This document shows, piece by piece, positions 51,579 through 60,577 of a stretch of 64,000 nucleotides of DNA; the first letter of the stretch is position 1; each line of letters starts with the position of its first letter. The notes under the pieces are model-generated. The model had not been told where the DNA came from. It made no database searches and saw only the letters and a program-made list of their open reading frames with translations. The position numbers and the translations under genes were made by a program. This DNA is from Natronorubrum aibiense. GTDB taxonomy: Archaea; Halobacteriota; Halobacteria; Halobacteriales; Natrialbaceae. The DNA is taken from assembly GCF_009392895.1 (NCBI RefSeq), contig NZ_CP045488.1, positions 2,914,001 to 2,978,000 on the forward strand, read 5' to 3'.

Positions 51579-53132
51579 ATGCCAGAGGAGGAACTCGCAG
51601 CGCGGGTCGCAGACGTGCTCTCGGTCGACGACGAGGAGTTTCGCGAGCGGGCCGAGGCCGACACCGAGGTGATCAAAGACGCCATTCAGGACGGCGTCTT
51701 CGACAACCCGCAGGCGATCGTCGGACTCGAGTACGAGTTTTACGCGATCAAAAGCGACGACGGCACGCTGCGGCGAGTGCCGCGTCGCCTCCTCGAACTC
51801 ATCGGCTTCGAGAAGGAACTGGGCCTGCACAACGCGGAGATGACGACGAGCCCACAGCCGCTGAACGCCTACGGCTTGCTCGCCCAGGAGTCGGAGGTCA
51901 AAGCACGCCTGCAGACGGCCCTCGACGTCACCCAATCGGAGCGCATGCGACTGGTCAGTGACGCGCTCTGGACGATTCCGCCGGAAGGCGAGGACGCGAC
52001 GACCTACCTCACCGACAGCATCGAGCGGACGATCACGGGCCCGGACGGGATCGAACAGTCGATCCGCATCGCGACCAACATGAGCGACTCGGCGCGCTAT
52101 CACGCGATGGCCAACACCGACCGGGCCGACGTCGTCGGGATGCATATCGACGCCCCGCACGTCTCGCTCGAGGCCGACACGGTGATGCCCGAGAGCCTCA
52201 TCACGTCGATCCAGCCCCACTATCAGGTGTCACACGCACCCGACCTCCCTCGATATTTCAACTACGCGCTGCGCGTCGCCGGCCCCCTCCTCGCGCTCGG
52301 CGTCAACTCACCGTTCTTCCCGGCCGATCTGTACGACGACGACGCGACGGCCGAGGACGTTCTCGAGGACGGGTGGATGGAACACCGGATCAGCGTCTTC
52401 GAGACGATGCTGAACGATCCCGCCACCGGTGAGGGAAAAGTCCGATTCCCGCGCGACCTCGAGACCGTCGAGGAGGCCATCGACCGGATCGCCGACGACG
52501 CCACGATGGTTCCGATGCCAGTCACCGAGGGCGAACGCTTCGACGATCAGTTCCCGCACTTCCGGCGCAAACACGGAACCTACTGGCGGTGGGTGCGGCC
52601 GGTCTTCGGCGGACCGACCCGCTCGGCTGCCAACGCCCGCATCGAGTTTCGGCCGATTCCGGCCCAACCGACCGTCCGAGACTCGATATCCTTCCTCGCC
52701 GGCTTCGCCGGCCTGATGGAGAGTCTGGTTCGCCTCGAGCACCCCGTCGTCGAACTCGACTGGGAACTCGCTCGGGAGAACTTCTATGCGGCGATGCGCG
52801 ACGGCCTCGAGGCCGACCTGACGTGGATCACCAACGACGGCAAGGAGACGACCGACTGTCTCGACCTCTACGAAGACCTGCTGGCCCACGCCGAGGATGG
52901 CCTGACGAACCGCGGGCTCTCCGAGGAGCAGGCCGCGAAGTACCTCTACCCGCTCCGGCGACGGGTTCGTCAGGGCGTGACGCCCGCTTCCTGGAAACAC
53001 GAGCAGGTCAGTGCCGCCGTCGCTGACGGGGCGTCGCTTTCCGAGGCGATCCACACGATGCAGCGCCAGTACGTCCGCCAACAGGAGGAAACGCTGCTCG
53101 AGGGAAGCTTCGCCGACTGGATCGGCGAGTAA
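51579..53132 (+). CDS. glutamate-cysteine ligase-family (GCS2-type) protein, haloarchaeal long form
   Basis: A 517-residue protein related to the GCS2 glutamate-cysteine ligase family. The family signature IVGLEYEFYAIKSDDG near 46 begins the fold, with NAEMTTSPQPLNAYG near 90 and GPTRSAANARIEFRPIPAQP near 345. Haloarchaea make gamma-glutamylcysteine as a low-molecular-weight thiol using GshA. This protein is longer than typical GshA, so it could be GshA or a paralogue of unknown substrate. ATG 51579 has a TATA-like GATTTAAAG 26 bases upstream. It diverges from the ligase. Confidence 0.75.
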   Translation: MPEEELAARVADVLSVDDEEFRERAEADTEVIKDAIQDGVFDNPQAIVGLEYEFYAIKSDDGTLRRVPRRLLELIGFEKELGLHNAEMTTSPQPLNAYGLLAQESEVKARLQTALDVTQSERMRLVSDALWTIPPEGEDATTYLTDSIERTITGPDGIEQSIRIATNMSDSARYHAMANTDRADVVGMHIDAPHVSLEADTVMPESLITSIQPHYQVSHAPDLPRYFNYALRVAGPLLALGVNSPFFPADLYDDDATAEDVLEDGWMEHRISVFETMLNDPATGEGKVRFPRDLETVEEAIDRIADDATMVPMPVTEGERFDDQFPHFRRKHGTYWRWVRPVFGGPTRSAANARIEFRPIPAQPTVRDSISFLAGFAGLMESLVRLEHPVVELDWELARENFYAAMRDGLEADLTWITNDGKETTDCLDLYEDLLAHAEDGLTNRGLSEEQAAKYLYPLRRRVRQGVTPASWKHEQVSAAVADGASLSEAIHTMQRQYVRQQEETLLEGSFADWIGE

Positions 53133-53197
53133 ATCGTTCTCCGGGGGTTGTTCGAATGTCGGCTCTCATCTCAAGCCAGTAAACCCGAAGATACTTC

Positions 53198-53215
53198 ACT
53201 GACTGGCCAGTCAGT
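53198..53215. promoter_or_regulatory. perfect 18-bp palindromic operator upstream of the TetR-MATE operon
   Basis: ACTGACTGGCCAGTCAGT is its own reverse complement over 18 bases. It sits between a TATA-like AGATACTT (53189-53196) and the GTG start of the TetR gene at 53241, so a bound repressor would block transcription. Shorter CAGCCAGTGA and AGCCAGTAAA half-sites lie nearby. Length and symmetry fit a TetR dimer, suggesting autoregulation. Confidence 0.7.
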
Positions 53216-53240
53216 TAGGATACGATTGACTACTCAGCCA

Positions 53241-53849
53241 GTGAATTCTGAGACGACCGACGAGCTCATGGACGCGACCTACACTGCGTTGTGTAAACAC
53301 GGCTACGCGTCGTTGCGGATGCAGGACATCGCAGACGAGTCGTCGAAGAGCAAAGCCACACTCCACTACCACTACGAGAGCAAGCAAGACCTCCTCTACG
53401 CCTTTCTCGACTACCTGACGGACTCCTTTGCCGAGCGAATCGAGACCCTCGAGGGCGAGACGCCGATCGCACAGTTGCTGTCGTTGATCGAGACGTCCCT
53501 CGAGCCGACTGAGGACGACGGGCTCAAGGAGTTCCGAACGGCGCTGCTCGAGATCAAAGCGCAAGGACCGTACGACGACCGATTTCGGGCCGAGTTGACG
53601 GCGTTCGATCGGTTACTCCACGATCGCATCCGAGCGCTGCTCGACGACGCACGGGACGCGGGACTCGTTCGAGACGATACCGATCCCGACGAGACGGCCG
53701 AGTTCATCGTCACGGTCCTGAACGGCGCACAGACGCGTCACGTGGCCGTTGGCCACGAACTCGAGTGTACGCGATCGATGCTCGAGACGTACATCTGTCG
53801 CCAACTGCTCGCGGACGACGTGGATCGGACGGAGGTCGGTTTCGAATGA
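53241..53849 (+). CDS. TetR/AcrR-family transcription regulator
   Basis: A 202-residue one-component regulator. The N-terminal TetR HTH spans about 8-55 (ATYTALCKHGYASLRMQDIA, then DESSKSKATLHYHYESKQDL). The C-terminal helical domain binds the inducer. It probably represses itself and the efflux gene behind it from the palindrome at 53198-53215. The GTG at 53241 starts the usual short segment before the HTH, and the ATG nine codons later is an alternative. The stop codon overlaps the MATE start (ATGA). Confidence 0.85.
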   Translation: MNSETTDELMDATYTALCKHGYASLRMQDIADESSKSKATLHYHYESKQDLLYAFLDYLTDSFAERIETLEGETPIAQLLSLIETSLEPTEDDGLKEFRTALLEIKAQGPYDDRFRAELTAFDRLLHDRIRALLDDARDAGLVRDDTDPDETAEFIVTVLNGAQTRHVAVGHELECTRSMLETYICRQLLADDVDRTEVGFE

Positions 53850-55360
53850 CCGTCCGGGACCACATCGATGCGATCTTCAAATCACCCGACGAACTCGACC
53901 TCACGTCCGGTGGGATCGCGAAGCCGCTGATCTACCTCTCGATTCCGCTCATTATCACGAACCTCCTGCAGGTCACCTACAACCTTGCGGACACGTTCTG
54001 GCTCGGTCAGCACAGCACGACCTCGCTCGCGGCGATCAGCTTCGCGTTCCCGATGGTGTTTTTCCTCATCGCGCTCGCACTCGGCGTCTCGGTGGCGGGG
54101 AGCGTCCTCGTCGCCCAGTACACCGGTGCCGGCAGGGACGACGAAGCGACGTACGCCGCCTCGCAGACGGTCATGTACTCGGTCATCGCCTCGGTCGCCC
54201 TCGGTGCGTTCGGCTACGTCTTCGCCGAAGACGTCATCGGGCTGCTCGGCGCGTCCGACGACGTCGCGCCGCTGGTCGCCGACTACATGGAAGTGTACTC
54301 GCTCGGACTGGTCGCCGTCTTCGGTTTCTTCGTCTTCCTCGCGCTCATGCGGGGCTACGGCGACACGGTGACGCCGATGCTCGTAATGTTCGGCTCGGTC
54401 GTGCTCAACATCGTCCTCGATCCGTTCCTCATCTTCGGGTTCGAAGCCAATCCGCTGTTCGGCTATCTGAGCCTGCGCGGTCTCGAGGCCGAGTTGCTCG
54501 CGCTCACCGGCTACACTGGCGCAGGGATCGAAGGGGCCGCGATCGCGACCGTCTTCTCCCGGGCGCTGGCGTTCGCTGTCGGCCTCGCGATCATGTTCCG
54601 TGGAACACACGGCGTCCGGATCGACGTCTCGCAGATGCGCCCTGACCTCGAGTACGCGCGACGGCTCGTCGACATCGGGACGCCGGCGTCCGTCGAGGGG
54701 ACGGCGCGGGCGCTGTCGATCAACCTGCTGTTGGTCATCATCGCGATCTTCCCGGAGACGGTCGTCGCCGCGTTCGGGATCGGGACGCGGGTGTTTTCGG
54801 TCATCTTCCTTCCTGCGATCGCGTTCTCACAAGGGATCGAGACGATGACCGGCCAGAACATCGGTGCCGGGAACCGAGCGCGTGCGGAACGGACGAACCA
54901 CTTCGGTGCGAAGATCATGCTGGTGACGCTGACCGCACTCGGCGGGGTCGTCTTCCTCGCGGCCGCACCGATCGTCTCGATTTTCACGACCGATCCCGCG
55001 GTCGTCGACGAGGGCGCAACCTTCCTTCGGTACACCGCCCTGACGTTCGGCTTCATGGGCGTGATGCGCGCCTACAGTGGCGGCTTCCGCGGGGCCGGAA
55101 AGACGCTCATCGCCGCCGCCATCTCCATTCTCACGCTCGGCGTGATCCGCTTCCCGCTCGCCTGGCTCGGCGCGGAGTATCTCGGCTCGGACGGCGTCTG
55201 GCTCGCCTTCGCCGTCTCGACCGTGATCGGTGGGGCGATCGCGTACGTCTGGTTCACCTGGGTGGAGTGGCTCGACGGGACCCTCGCCAGTGAGAGCGTT
55301 CGGCCCGGGCCCGAGACCACCGGCGACACGGCGGGCGACAACGTCGGCGGCGACGATTGA
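53846..55360 (+). CDS. MATE-family multidrug/sodium efflux pump
   Basis: A 504-residue membrane protein with 12 hydrophobic helices in two halves of six. Recognisable MATE segments are SIPLIITNLLQVTYNLADTF near 33, FAFPMVFFLIALALGVSVAG near 67, ALSINLLLVIIAIFPETVVA near 290 and GQNIGAGNRARAERTNHF near 340. It exports cationic or toxic compounds using Na+ or H+. The ATG overlaps the TetR stop, so the two form an operon controlled from 53198-53215. The C-terminal tail is acidic and disordered. Confidence 0.9.
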   Translation: MTVRDHIDAIFKSPDELDLTSGGIAKPLIYLSIPLIITNLLQVTYNLADTFWLGQHSTTSLAAISFAFPMVFFLIALALGVSVAGSVLVAQYTGAGRDDEATYAASQTVMYSVIASVALGAFGYVFAEDVIGLLGASDDVAPLVADYMEVYSLGLVAVFGFFVFLALMRGYGDTVTPMLVMFGSVVLNIVLDPFLIFGFEANPLFGYLSLRGLEAELLALTGYTGAGIEGAAIATVFSRALAFAVGLAIMFRGTHGVRIDVSQMRPDLEYARRLVDIGTPASVEGTARALSINLLLVIIAIFPETVVAAFGIGTRVFSVIFLPAIAFSQGIETMTGQNIGAGNRARAERTNHFGAKIMLVTLTALGGVVFLAAAPIVSIFTTDPAVVDEGATFLRYTALTFGFMGVMRAYSGGFRGAGKTLIAAAISILTLGVIRFPLAWLGAEYLGSDGVWLAFAVSTVIGGAIAYVWFTWVEWLDGTLASESVRPGPETTGDTAGDNVGGDD

Positions 55361-55466
55361 GGTTCATCGTCCAACTCACGCTTACACTCGAGCAGTCACC
55401 AACCGTGTTCCGACTCGAGACCGGGCGCGCCGGTAGTCGATCCGGCGACGACGGGGCCGCAAGTCA

Positions 55467-55474
55467 TTAAGTAC
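55467..55474 (+). promoter_or_regulatory. TATA element of cofD
   Basis: TTAAGTAC is centred 26 bases before the cofD ATG, placing the transcription start at or within one base of the start codon. It is the promoter for the cofD cluster that runs to 57244 or further. Confidence 0.55.
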
Positions 55475-55495
55475 CCACGCTCGAGAGAATCGGTT

Positions 55496-56488
55496 ATGGT
55501 AACGTTCCTCTCAGGGGGCACCGGAACGCCGAAACTACTCGACGGTGCCGCCGCCGCGTTTTCGCCGGAGGAAACCACCGTCGTCGCCAACACCGGCGAC
55601 GACATCGAGCTCGGCGGGCTGTTCGTCTCGCCGGACGTCGACACGCTGCTCTTTCAGGGTGGCGGGGTGCTCGACCGCGAGACGTGGTGGGGGATCGACG
55701 GCGACACGCATCGAACCAACACGGCGCTCGCTGATATCGCCGCCGCAGCCGGACTGCCCGAGGGGCCGCAGTATCTCCCCGAGGACAAACAGACTGCCGG
55801 CCGCGAGATTGCAAACTGGCGGCGCTTTTCGGGCACGCCCGAATTCATGACGATCGGCGACCGCGACCGCGCCGTCCACATCACGCGAACGAGCCTGCTC
55901 GATCAGGGGCAGACGCTGAGCGAGGCGACGGATCGACTCGCCGACGCCTTCGGCCTCGAAGTCGACCTGCTGCCGATGAGCGACGACGCCGTCGCGAGCC
56001 TCATCCACACCGACGACGGGCTGATGCACTTTCAGGAGTACTGGGTCGCCCACCGGGGCGAACCGTCCGTCGAGACCGTCGAATTCCGCGGGTCGTCGAC
56101 CGCCGAGCCCGCACCGGGCGTCCTCGAGGCCCTCGAGGACACCGTCGTGGTCGGCCCCTCGAACCCCGTGACGAGCATCGGCCCGATGTTGACGCTGCCG
56201 GGCGTCCCCGAGACGCTCAGCCAGACGACGGTCGTCGCCGTCTCGCCGTTTCTCGGCGACGACGCGTTCTCCGGCCCCGCCGGTGACCTCATGGCAGCGG
56301 TGGACGCGGAACCGGGCACCGAGGGACTCGCGACTGCCTACCCCTTTGCCGACGCGTTCGTCATCGACGAGAACGACGACACGGCGTTCGAGTGTCCTAC
56401 GGTTCGGACGGACATCCGTATCGACTCGCCTGACGACGCTGCTCGAGTCTCACGGGCGGTCGCCGACGCGATCGACCTCGTCACCTGA
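55496..56488 (+). CDS. cofD: 2-phospho-L-lactate transferase
   Basis: A 330-residue enzyme that joins the 2-phospholactate or phosphoenolpyruvate side chain to FO, a late step of coenzyme F420 synthesis. The family signature is at the N-terminus: [17 protein letters not shown] and [26 protein letters not shown] and the [19 protein letters not shown] region near 120 line the guanylyl-nucleotide site, and [20 protein letters not shown] near 220 is typical. It begins a leaderless transcript. F420 dependence fits the LLM oxidoreductase at 7085-8092. The gene is followed by a Dus-like gene three bases downstream. Confidence 0.95.
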   Translation: MVTFLSGGTGTPKLLDGAAAAFSPEETTVVANTGDDIELGGLFVSPDVDTLLFQGGGVLDRETWWGIDGDTHRTNTALADIAAAAGLPEGPQYLPEDKQTAGREIANWRRFSGTPEFMTIGDRDRAVHITRTSLLDQGQTLSEATDRLADAFGLEVDLLPMSDDAVASLIHTDDGLMHFQEYWVAHRGEPSVETVEFRGSSTAEPAPGVLEALEDTVVVGPSNPVTSIGPMLTLPGVPETLSQTTVVAVSPFLGDDAFSGPAGDLMAAVDAEPGTEGLATAYPFADAFVIDENDDTAFECPTVRTDIRIDSPDDAARVSRAVADAIDLVT

Positions 56489-56491
56489 GCC

Positions 56492-57244
56492 ATGTTCACG
56501 CCACCACTCGCACTCGCGAGTCTCAGCGGCGAAGCCGACGCCGACTGGGCCCGCGCCGGAGCCCACTACGCTGGCGCGGCGTTTCTCGGCGGGATCGCCA
56601 TCGACGACGACTCGAGAGCGGCTGCCCGCGACCTCGTCGCCCGCGACCGCACCGAGTTCCTCCCCGACGATCCGCTCGCGTTCATCGATCGCCAGCTCGC
56701 CGCCCTTGAGAACGTCCCCATCCAGCCCGCGTTCAACGTCCGGAGCTCGACTCCCGAGCCGATCCCCGACGCGGCGCGAGTCTGTCGAGGTCGGGACGCG
56801 TTGCTCGAGGTCAACGCCCACTGCAGACAGGCCGAACTGTGTGCGGTCGGCTGTGGTGAGTCCCTCCTTCGGGACGGAGACCGGCTCCGTGAGTACGTCG
56901 AACTGGCAGCCGAAACCGGCGCGACCGTCGGCGTGAAAGTTCGGGCGGAGGTCCCCGGCGTCGACCTGCCGGCGCTTGCACAGGGGCTCGAGGCCGCGGG
57001 GGCGGCGTTCGTCCACGTCGACGCGATGGACAGCGAATCGGTCGTCCGCGACGTCGTCGACGCCACGGACCTGTTCGTCATCGCCAACAACGGCGTCCGC
57101 GACGCCGAGACCGTCCGGGAGTACGTCGACTACGGCGCCGACGCAGTCAGCGTGGGTCGACCAAGCGACAACCCGGACGTCTTGGCGCGCGTGCTCGGAG
57201 CCGTCGAAGAACAGGACGGCCTCGAGGCGACGTCCTCGCAGTAG
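56492..57244 (+). CDS. tRNA-dihydrouridine synthase-like TIM-barrel protein
   Basis: A 250-residue flavin TIM-barrel protein, shorter than true Dus enzymes and lacking their C-terminal RNA-binding domain. The catalytic cysteine region resembles the Dus pattern in LLEVNAHCRQAELCAVGCGE near 105, followed by VGVKVRAEVPGVD near 147, AFVHVDAMD near 170 and DLFVIANNGVRDAETV near 190. Archaeal Dus-related proteins of this kind are of uncertain substrate. The three-base gap from cofD makes co-transcription near certain, so a cofactor role is as likely as tRNA modification. Confidence 0.75.
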   Translation: MFTPPLALASLSGEADADWARAGAHYAGAAFLGGIAIDDDSRAAARDLVARDRTEFLPDDPLAFIDRQLAALENVPIQPAFNVRSSTPEPIPDAARVCRGRDALLEVNAHCRQAELCAVGCGESLLRDGDRLREYVELAAETGATVGVKVRAEVPGVDLPALAQGLEAAGAAFVHVDAMDSESVVRDVVDATDLFVIANNGVRDAETVREYVDYGADAVSVGRPSDNPDVLARVLGAVEEQDGLEATSSQ

Positions 57245-57354
57245 CGCGGTCGACTCGGTCGACGACCCGCCGCGCCAGCGCAGCCGACATAAAAGACCGC
57301 TCCGTGCAGACGGCTCTTTTTGCGTGCTGCAGCCAACCCAGACGTAGCAACAGT

Positions 57355-57576
57355 ATGAGCCGTCCGGACGAATACGCGGGCGATATGCGCTGGGGCTGGC
57401 AGTGCCCCCGCTGTGAGGCGGACGTATCGGTCGACAGAGACCACCGATCGGAGACGTTCCGGTGGAAGTGTCCGACGGACGGCTGTCTCGCCGTCGGCAT
57501 CGGCTTTTCCTCACGCCGCCGGGCGCGGCTCGCGCTCCGGGAGTACCGCAAAGCGTACCAGAACGTCTATCGTTAA
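57355..57576 (+). CDS. zinc-ribbon protein (73 aa)
   Basis: A 73-residue protein with WQCPRCEADVSV near 16 and KCPTDGCLAVGIGF near 38, a four-cysteine zinc site of CxxC/CxxxxC type. The C-terminus is basic (SSRRRARLALREYRKAYQNV), suited to contacting nucleic acid. ATG 57355 is preferred to a longer frame whose extension has poor composition. It lies between the Dus-like gene and the CitG-like gene on the same strand. Function unknown. Confidence 0.65.
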   Translation: MSRPDEYAGDMRWGWQCPRCEADVSVDRDHRSETFRWKCPTDGCLAVGIGFSSRRRARLALREYRKAYQNVYR

Positions 57577-57666
57577 TACCCGCTGACAGCAGTTCAACGC
57601 GTCTCCATCGGCGAGCCACCGCCGGAGAAGCACAACCCTAAACCGCCACCACTCGTAGCCGACGGC

Positions 57667-58518
57667 ATGCGAACGCCGGCGCAAAACGCTGAACTGGCAC
57701 TCTTACTCGAGGTCGCGGGCACGCCCAAGCCGGGCAACGTCGACCGCCACCGCGACCTCGAGGACCTGCGATTCGAACACTTCCTCGCGGGGACGGTCGG
57801 CGCCCGCGACGGCCTCGAGCTGGCGGCGAACGGCAGCGCGGTCGGGCCAGCATTCGAGCGCGCGATCGAAGGCATGGCTGAACAGGGTGGGGGAAACACC
57901 CAGTTCGGGGCGCTGCTGTTGCTCGTCCCGTTGGTTCGGGCCGCCCGAAACGACCTCTCACAGCCGATCCTCGAAGCCGTCTGCGAGGAGACCACCGTCG
58001 CCGACGCGGCCGGCTTCTACCGCGCGTTCGACCACGTCGACGTCTTCGTCGGCGAGCCACCGACGGACATGGAACCACTCGACGTCCGCCGCGGCAGCGA
58101 CGCGATTCCCGCACTCGAGGACCGTGGCCTGACACTTCTGGACGTGATGGACCGCAGCGTACCGGGCGACGACGTTGCCCGCGAGTGGACAACCGGCTTC
58201 GAGCGGTCGTTTACCGCCGCCGAACGCCTCGCCGACGCCGACAGCCCGCTGACGGACCGCGCCGCGAGCGTCTTTCTCTCCCTGCTCGCCGAGCGACCCG
58301 ACACGCTCGTCGCGAACCGACGCGGTGAGGCCATCGCCAAGGAAGTGACCGAGCGTGCGGCCGAGCTGGCCGAACGGGATGCCATCGAAACCGACCGAGA
58401 CGCTGTCGAGGCGTTCGCCGACGAACTCGTCGAGCGCGGGGTCAATCCCGGCACGACGGCAGACCTCACGGCAGCTGGGCTGTTCATCGCCCTCCAGTGC
58501 GAGGCGATTTGCGTATGA
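57667..58518 (+). CDS. triphosphoribosyl-dephospho-CoA synthase-like (CitG/MdcB) protein
   Basis: A 283-residue alpha-helical protein with CitG-like motifs. TPKPGNVDRHRDLEDLRFEH near 19 resembles the nucleotide-binding TPKPGLVD motif, and EQGGGNTQFGALLLLVPLV near 80 resembles the GxNTHKG motif. In bacteria CitG/MdcB builds the prosthetic group of citrate or malonate lyases, but none of those subunits is visible here. Archaeal homologues often sit with methanopterin/F420-associated genes. The stop overlaps the next gene (DUF447) as ATGA. The role is therefore open, probably in cofactor chemistry. Confidence 0.8.
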   Translation: MRTPAQNAELALLLEVAGTPKPGNVDRHRDLEDLRFEHFLAGTVGARDGLELAANGSAVGPAFERAIEGMAEQGGGNTQFGALLLLVPLVRAARNDLSQPILEAVCEETTVADAAGFYRAFDHVDVFVGEPPTDMEPLDVRRGSDAIPALEDRGLTLLDVMDRSVPGDDVAREWTTGFERSFTAAERLADADSPLTDRAASVFLSLLAERPDTLVANRRGEAIAKEVTERAAELAERDAIETDRDAVEAFADELVERGVNPGTTADLTAAGLFIALQCEAICV

Positions 58519-59129
58519 ACGGCGACCATGGCCACGACGATAACGGCGAGCCGACCGACAGCGCCGACTGGCCCGTCTCGCTATCGGGCGTCACCGAATC
58601 CGTCGTGACGACGCTTGGACCGAACGACCTGTGGAACGCCGCGCCGCTGGGGCTGTTCGCCAACGGCGACGGACCCATCACCGCGCGAACGTGGGGGAAG
58701 ACCCGTACTCGAGGCAACTTCCACCGACAGGGCGAGGCCTACGTCCAGTTCGTCGACGACCCCGTCGTCTTCGCCGACGCCGCACTCTCGATCGTCGAAG
58801 GCGAGGAGCCGATCCTCGAGGCCGCGAACGCGTGGGCCCGGGTCACCGTCGAGTCGCTCGAGTCGGGCACCGACGACGGAACTGACTGGGAGCGGTGGGC
58901 ACTGCACCCCGTTGACGCCGAGATCCGCCGCGAGCGCGTGCCGACGATCGACCGCGGCTTCGGGGCCGTCATCGAGGCCACCGTCGCCGCCTCGAGACTC
59001 GGCGTTTCGGGCTACGACGACGACGACCTTCGCGACCGCCTCGAGTACTACGCGTCGGTCGTCGACCGCGCCGGCAGCACGCGCGAGCGCGAGGCGCTCG
59101 AGCGCGTGCGCGACCATTCGTCCTGGTGA
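58515..59129 (+). CDS. DUF447 family protein
   Basis: A 204-residue protein with the DUF447 pattern: LGPNDLWNAAPLGLFANGD near 35, GKTRTRGNFHRQGEAYVQFV near 61 and HPVDAEIRRERVPTIDRGFG near 132, then VIEATVAASRLGV. It resembles a flavin-binding split-barrel, and archaeal homologues are found among genes linked to tetrahydromethanopterin or related C1 cofactors. The ATG overlaps the CitG-like stop (ATGA), so the two are co-translated. Function is unknown. Confidence 0.8.
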   Translation: MNGDHGHDDNGEPTDSADWPVSLSGVTESVVTTLGPNDLWNAAPLGLFANGDGPITARTWGKTRTRGNFHRQGEAYVQFVDDPVVFADAALSIVEGEEPILEAANAWARVTVESLESGTDDGTDWERWALHPVDAEIRRERVPTIDRGFGAVIEATVAASRLGVSGYDDDDLRDRLEYYASVVDRAGSTREREALERVRDHSSW

Positions 59130-59291
59130 CGAATATTACAGCGGTGACGAGCCACACGCGGGACGAGGGTTTTGTCGATGGATGTGGTATCCCGTGTCGT
59201 GTCATCTGGAACTGTCAACTTGCGCCGAGGACGCGAGGAGTCGTCCGACACGGCTCGCGTCGAGCGCCGCGGTTTTGGAGGTCGGTAACCG

Positions 59292-60521
59292 GTGTCGATC
59301 CACGTCGACCTCGACCTCATCGCCCTCGTCGCGGCCATCGTCGGATTCGGCGTCGCGGCCCAGTTTCTCGCCGCGAAGTACCGCGTTCCCAGCGTGCTGT
59401 TTCTCATCGTCGCGGGCATCGTCATCGGTCCCGAAGGACTTGAGATCGTTACGACCGAGACTTTCGGGGATGCGCTCTCGACCATCGTCGGCGTGAGCGT
59501 CGCCATCATCGTCTTCGAGGGCTCGTTTCGACTCGAGTTCGAGACCATTCGAGACGCGCCGCGGGCGGTCGGATGGTTGGTTACGGTCGGTGCAGTGTTG
59601 ACATTCGTCGGGACCGCCGTGACCGTTCGGCTGTTGCTCGGGCCGAGTTGGGACATCGCATTTCTCGTCGGTGCACTCTTGGTCGCGACCGGGCCGACGG
59701 TCATCACGCCGATCCTTGCGGTGGTTCCGGTCCGCGAAGCGGTCGCGATGACGCTCGAGACGGAAGGGATCGTCAACGACGTCACCGCCGCCATCCTCGC
59801 GATCGTCCTCTTTAAAGCGATGACAGCTCAGGAACTCGCACCGCGAGGGTACATCTTTCTGTTCGTACAGCGCCTCGGGATGGGGATTCTCACCGGGCTC
59901 GTGATCGCAGCCGTCGTCTGGACGCTCCTCACGCGGGTCGATCTCCCGACTCACGCAGCGCCCCAAATAGCTCGGTTGCTCACGCTGGCCGGGGCCGTCA
60001 TCGCGTTCGCCATCGCGGACTCGGTGTTCTCGGAGGCCGGCATCGCGGCCGCAGCCACTGCAGGCGTTACCCTCGGGAACCTCGAGTTGCCCCACCGAGA
60101 GGGTATTCTGCAGTTTAGCCAGGACGTGACACTGCTCGTCCTCTCGTTCGTATTCATCACGCTCGCAGCGTTGCTCGAGTTCGCCGAACTCCTCGCCCTC
60201 GGCGTCGCCGGGCTCGCGGTCGTCGGAGTGTTGATGTTCGTCCTCCGCCCGCTGGTCGTCTTCGTCTCGACGGCTGGCGGTGGGTTCTCGATCCGCGAAC
60301 GGCTGTTCGTCAGCGCCGTCGGTCCTCGAGGGATTATCCCCGCATCAGTTACGACTCTCTTCGCGATTCGACTCCGGACGGATACGCCTCCGTCCGATCC
60401 CGCGGGCGCCGATATCCTGCTCGGAACGGTTTTTCTCGTCATCCTCGTGACGGTCGTCATCGAGGCGGGCTTTGCAAGACAGATCGGCGCCGCGCTCGGG
60501 ATCAGTCGCTCGAGTGACTGA
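59292..60521 (+). CDS. cation:proton antiporter (NhaP-like)
   Basis: A 409-residue antiporter with about 12 hydrophobic helices. The N-terminal repeat begins VAAIVGFGVAAQFLAAKYRV and PSVLFLIVAGIVIGPEG. The transport-site motif ETEGIVNDVTAAILAI near 158 contains the conserved acidic/Asn-Asp pair of the CPA1 type, and GPRGIIPASVTTLFAIRL near 345 is the second conserved motif. It exchanges Na+ for H+, important in high salt. A GTG start at 59292 is supported by alignment to the first helix. It lacks the C-terminal TrkA regulatory domain seen in some NhaP proteins. Confidence 0.9.
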   Translation: MSIHVDLDLIALVAAIVGFGVAAQFLAAKYRVPSVLFLIVAGIVIGPEGLEIVTTETFGDALSTIVGVSVAIIVFEGSFRLEFETIRDAPRAVGWLVTVGAVLTFVGTAVTVRLLLGPSWDIAFLVGALLVATGPTVITPILAVVPVREAVAMTLETEGIVNDVTAAILAIVLFKAMTAQELAPRGYIFLFVQRLGMGILTGLVIAAVVWTLLTRVDLPTHAAPQIARLLTLAGAVIAFAIADSVFSEAGIAAAATAGVTLGNLELPHREGILQFSQDVTLLVLSFVFITLAALLEFAELLALGVAGLAVVGVLMFVLRPLVVFVSTAGGGFSIRERLFVSAVGPRGIIPASVTTLFAIRLRTDTPPSDPAGADILLGTVFLVILVTVVIEAGFARQIGAALGISRSSD

Positions 60522-60577
60522 CGGGACTCCGGCGAGCCCCTGAGGTTTATGAGCGAAGCCGCACCCAAGCGGGGTGC

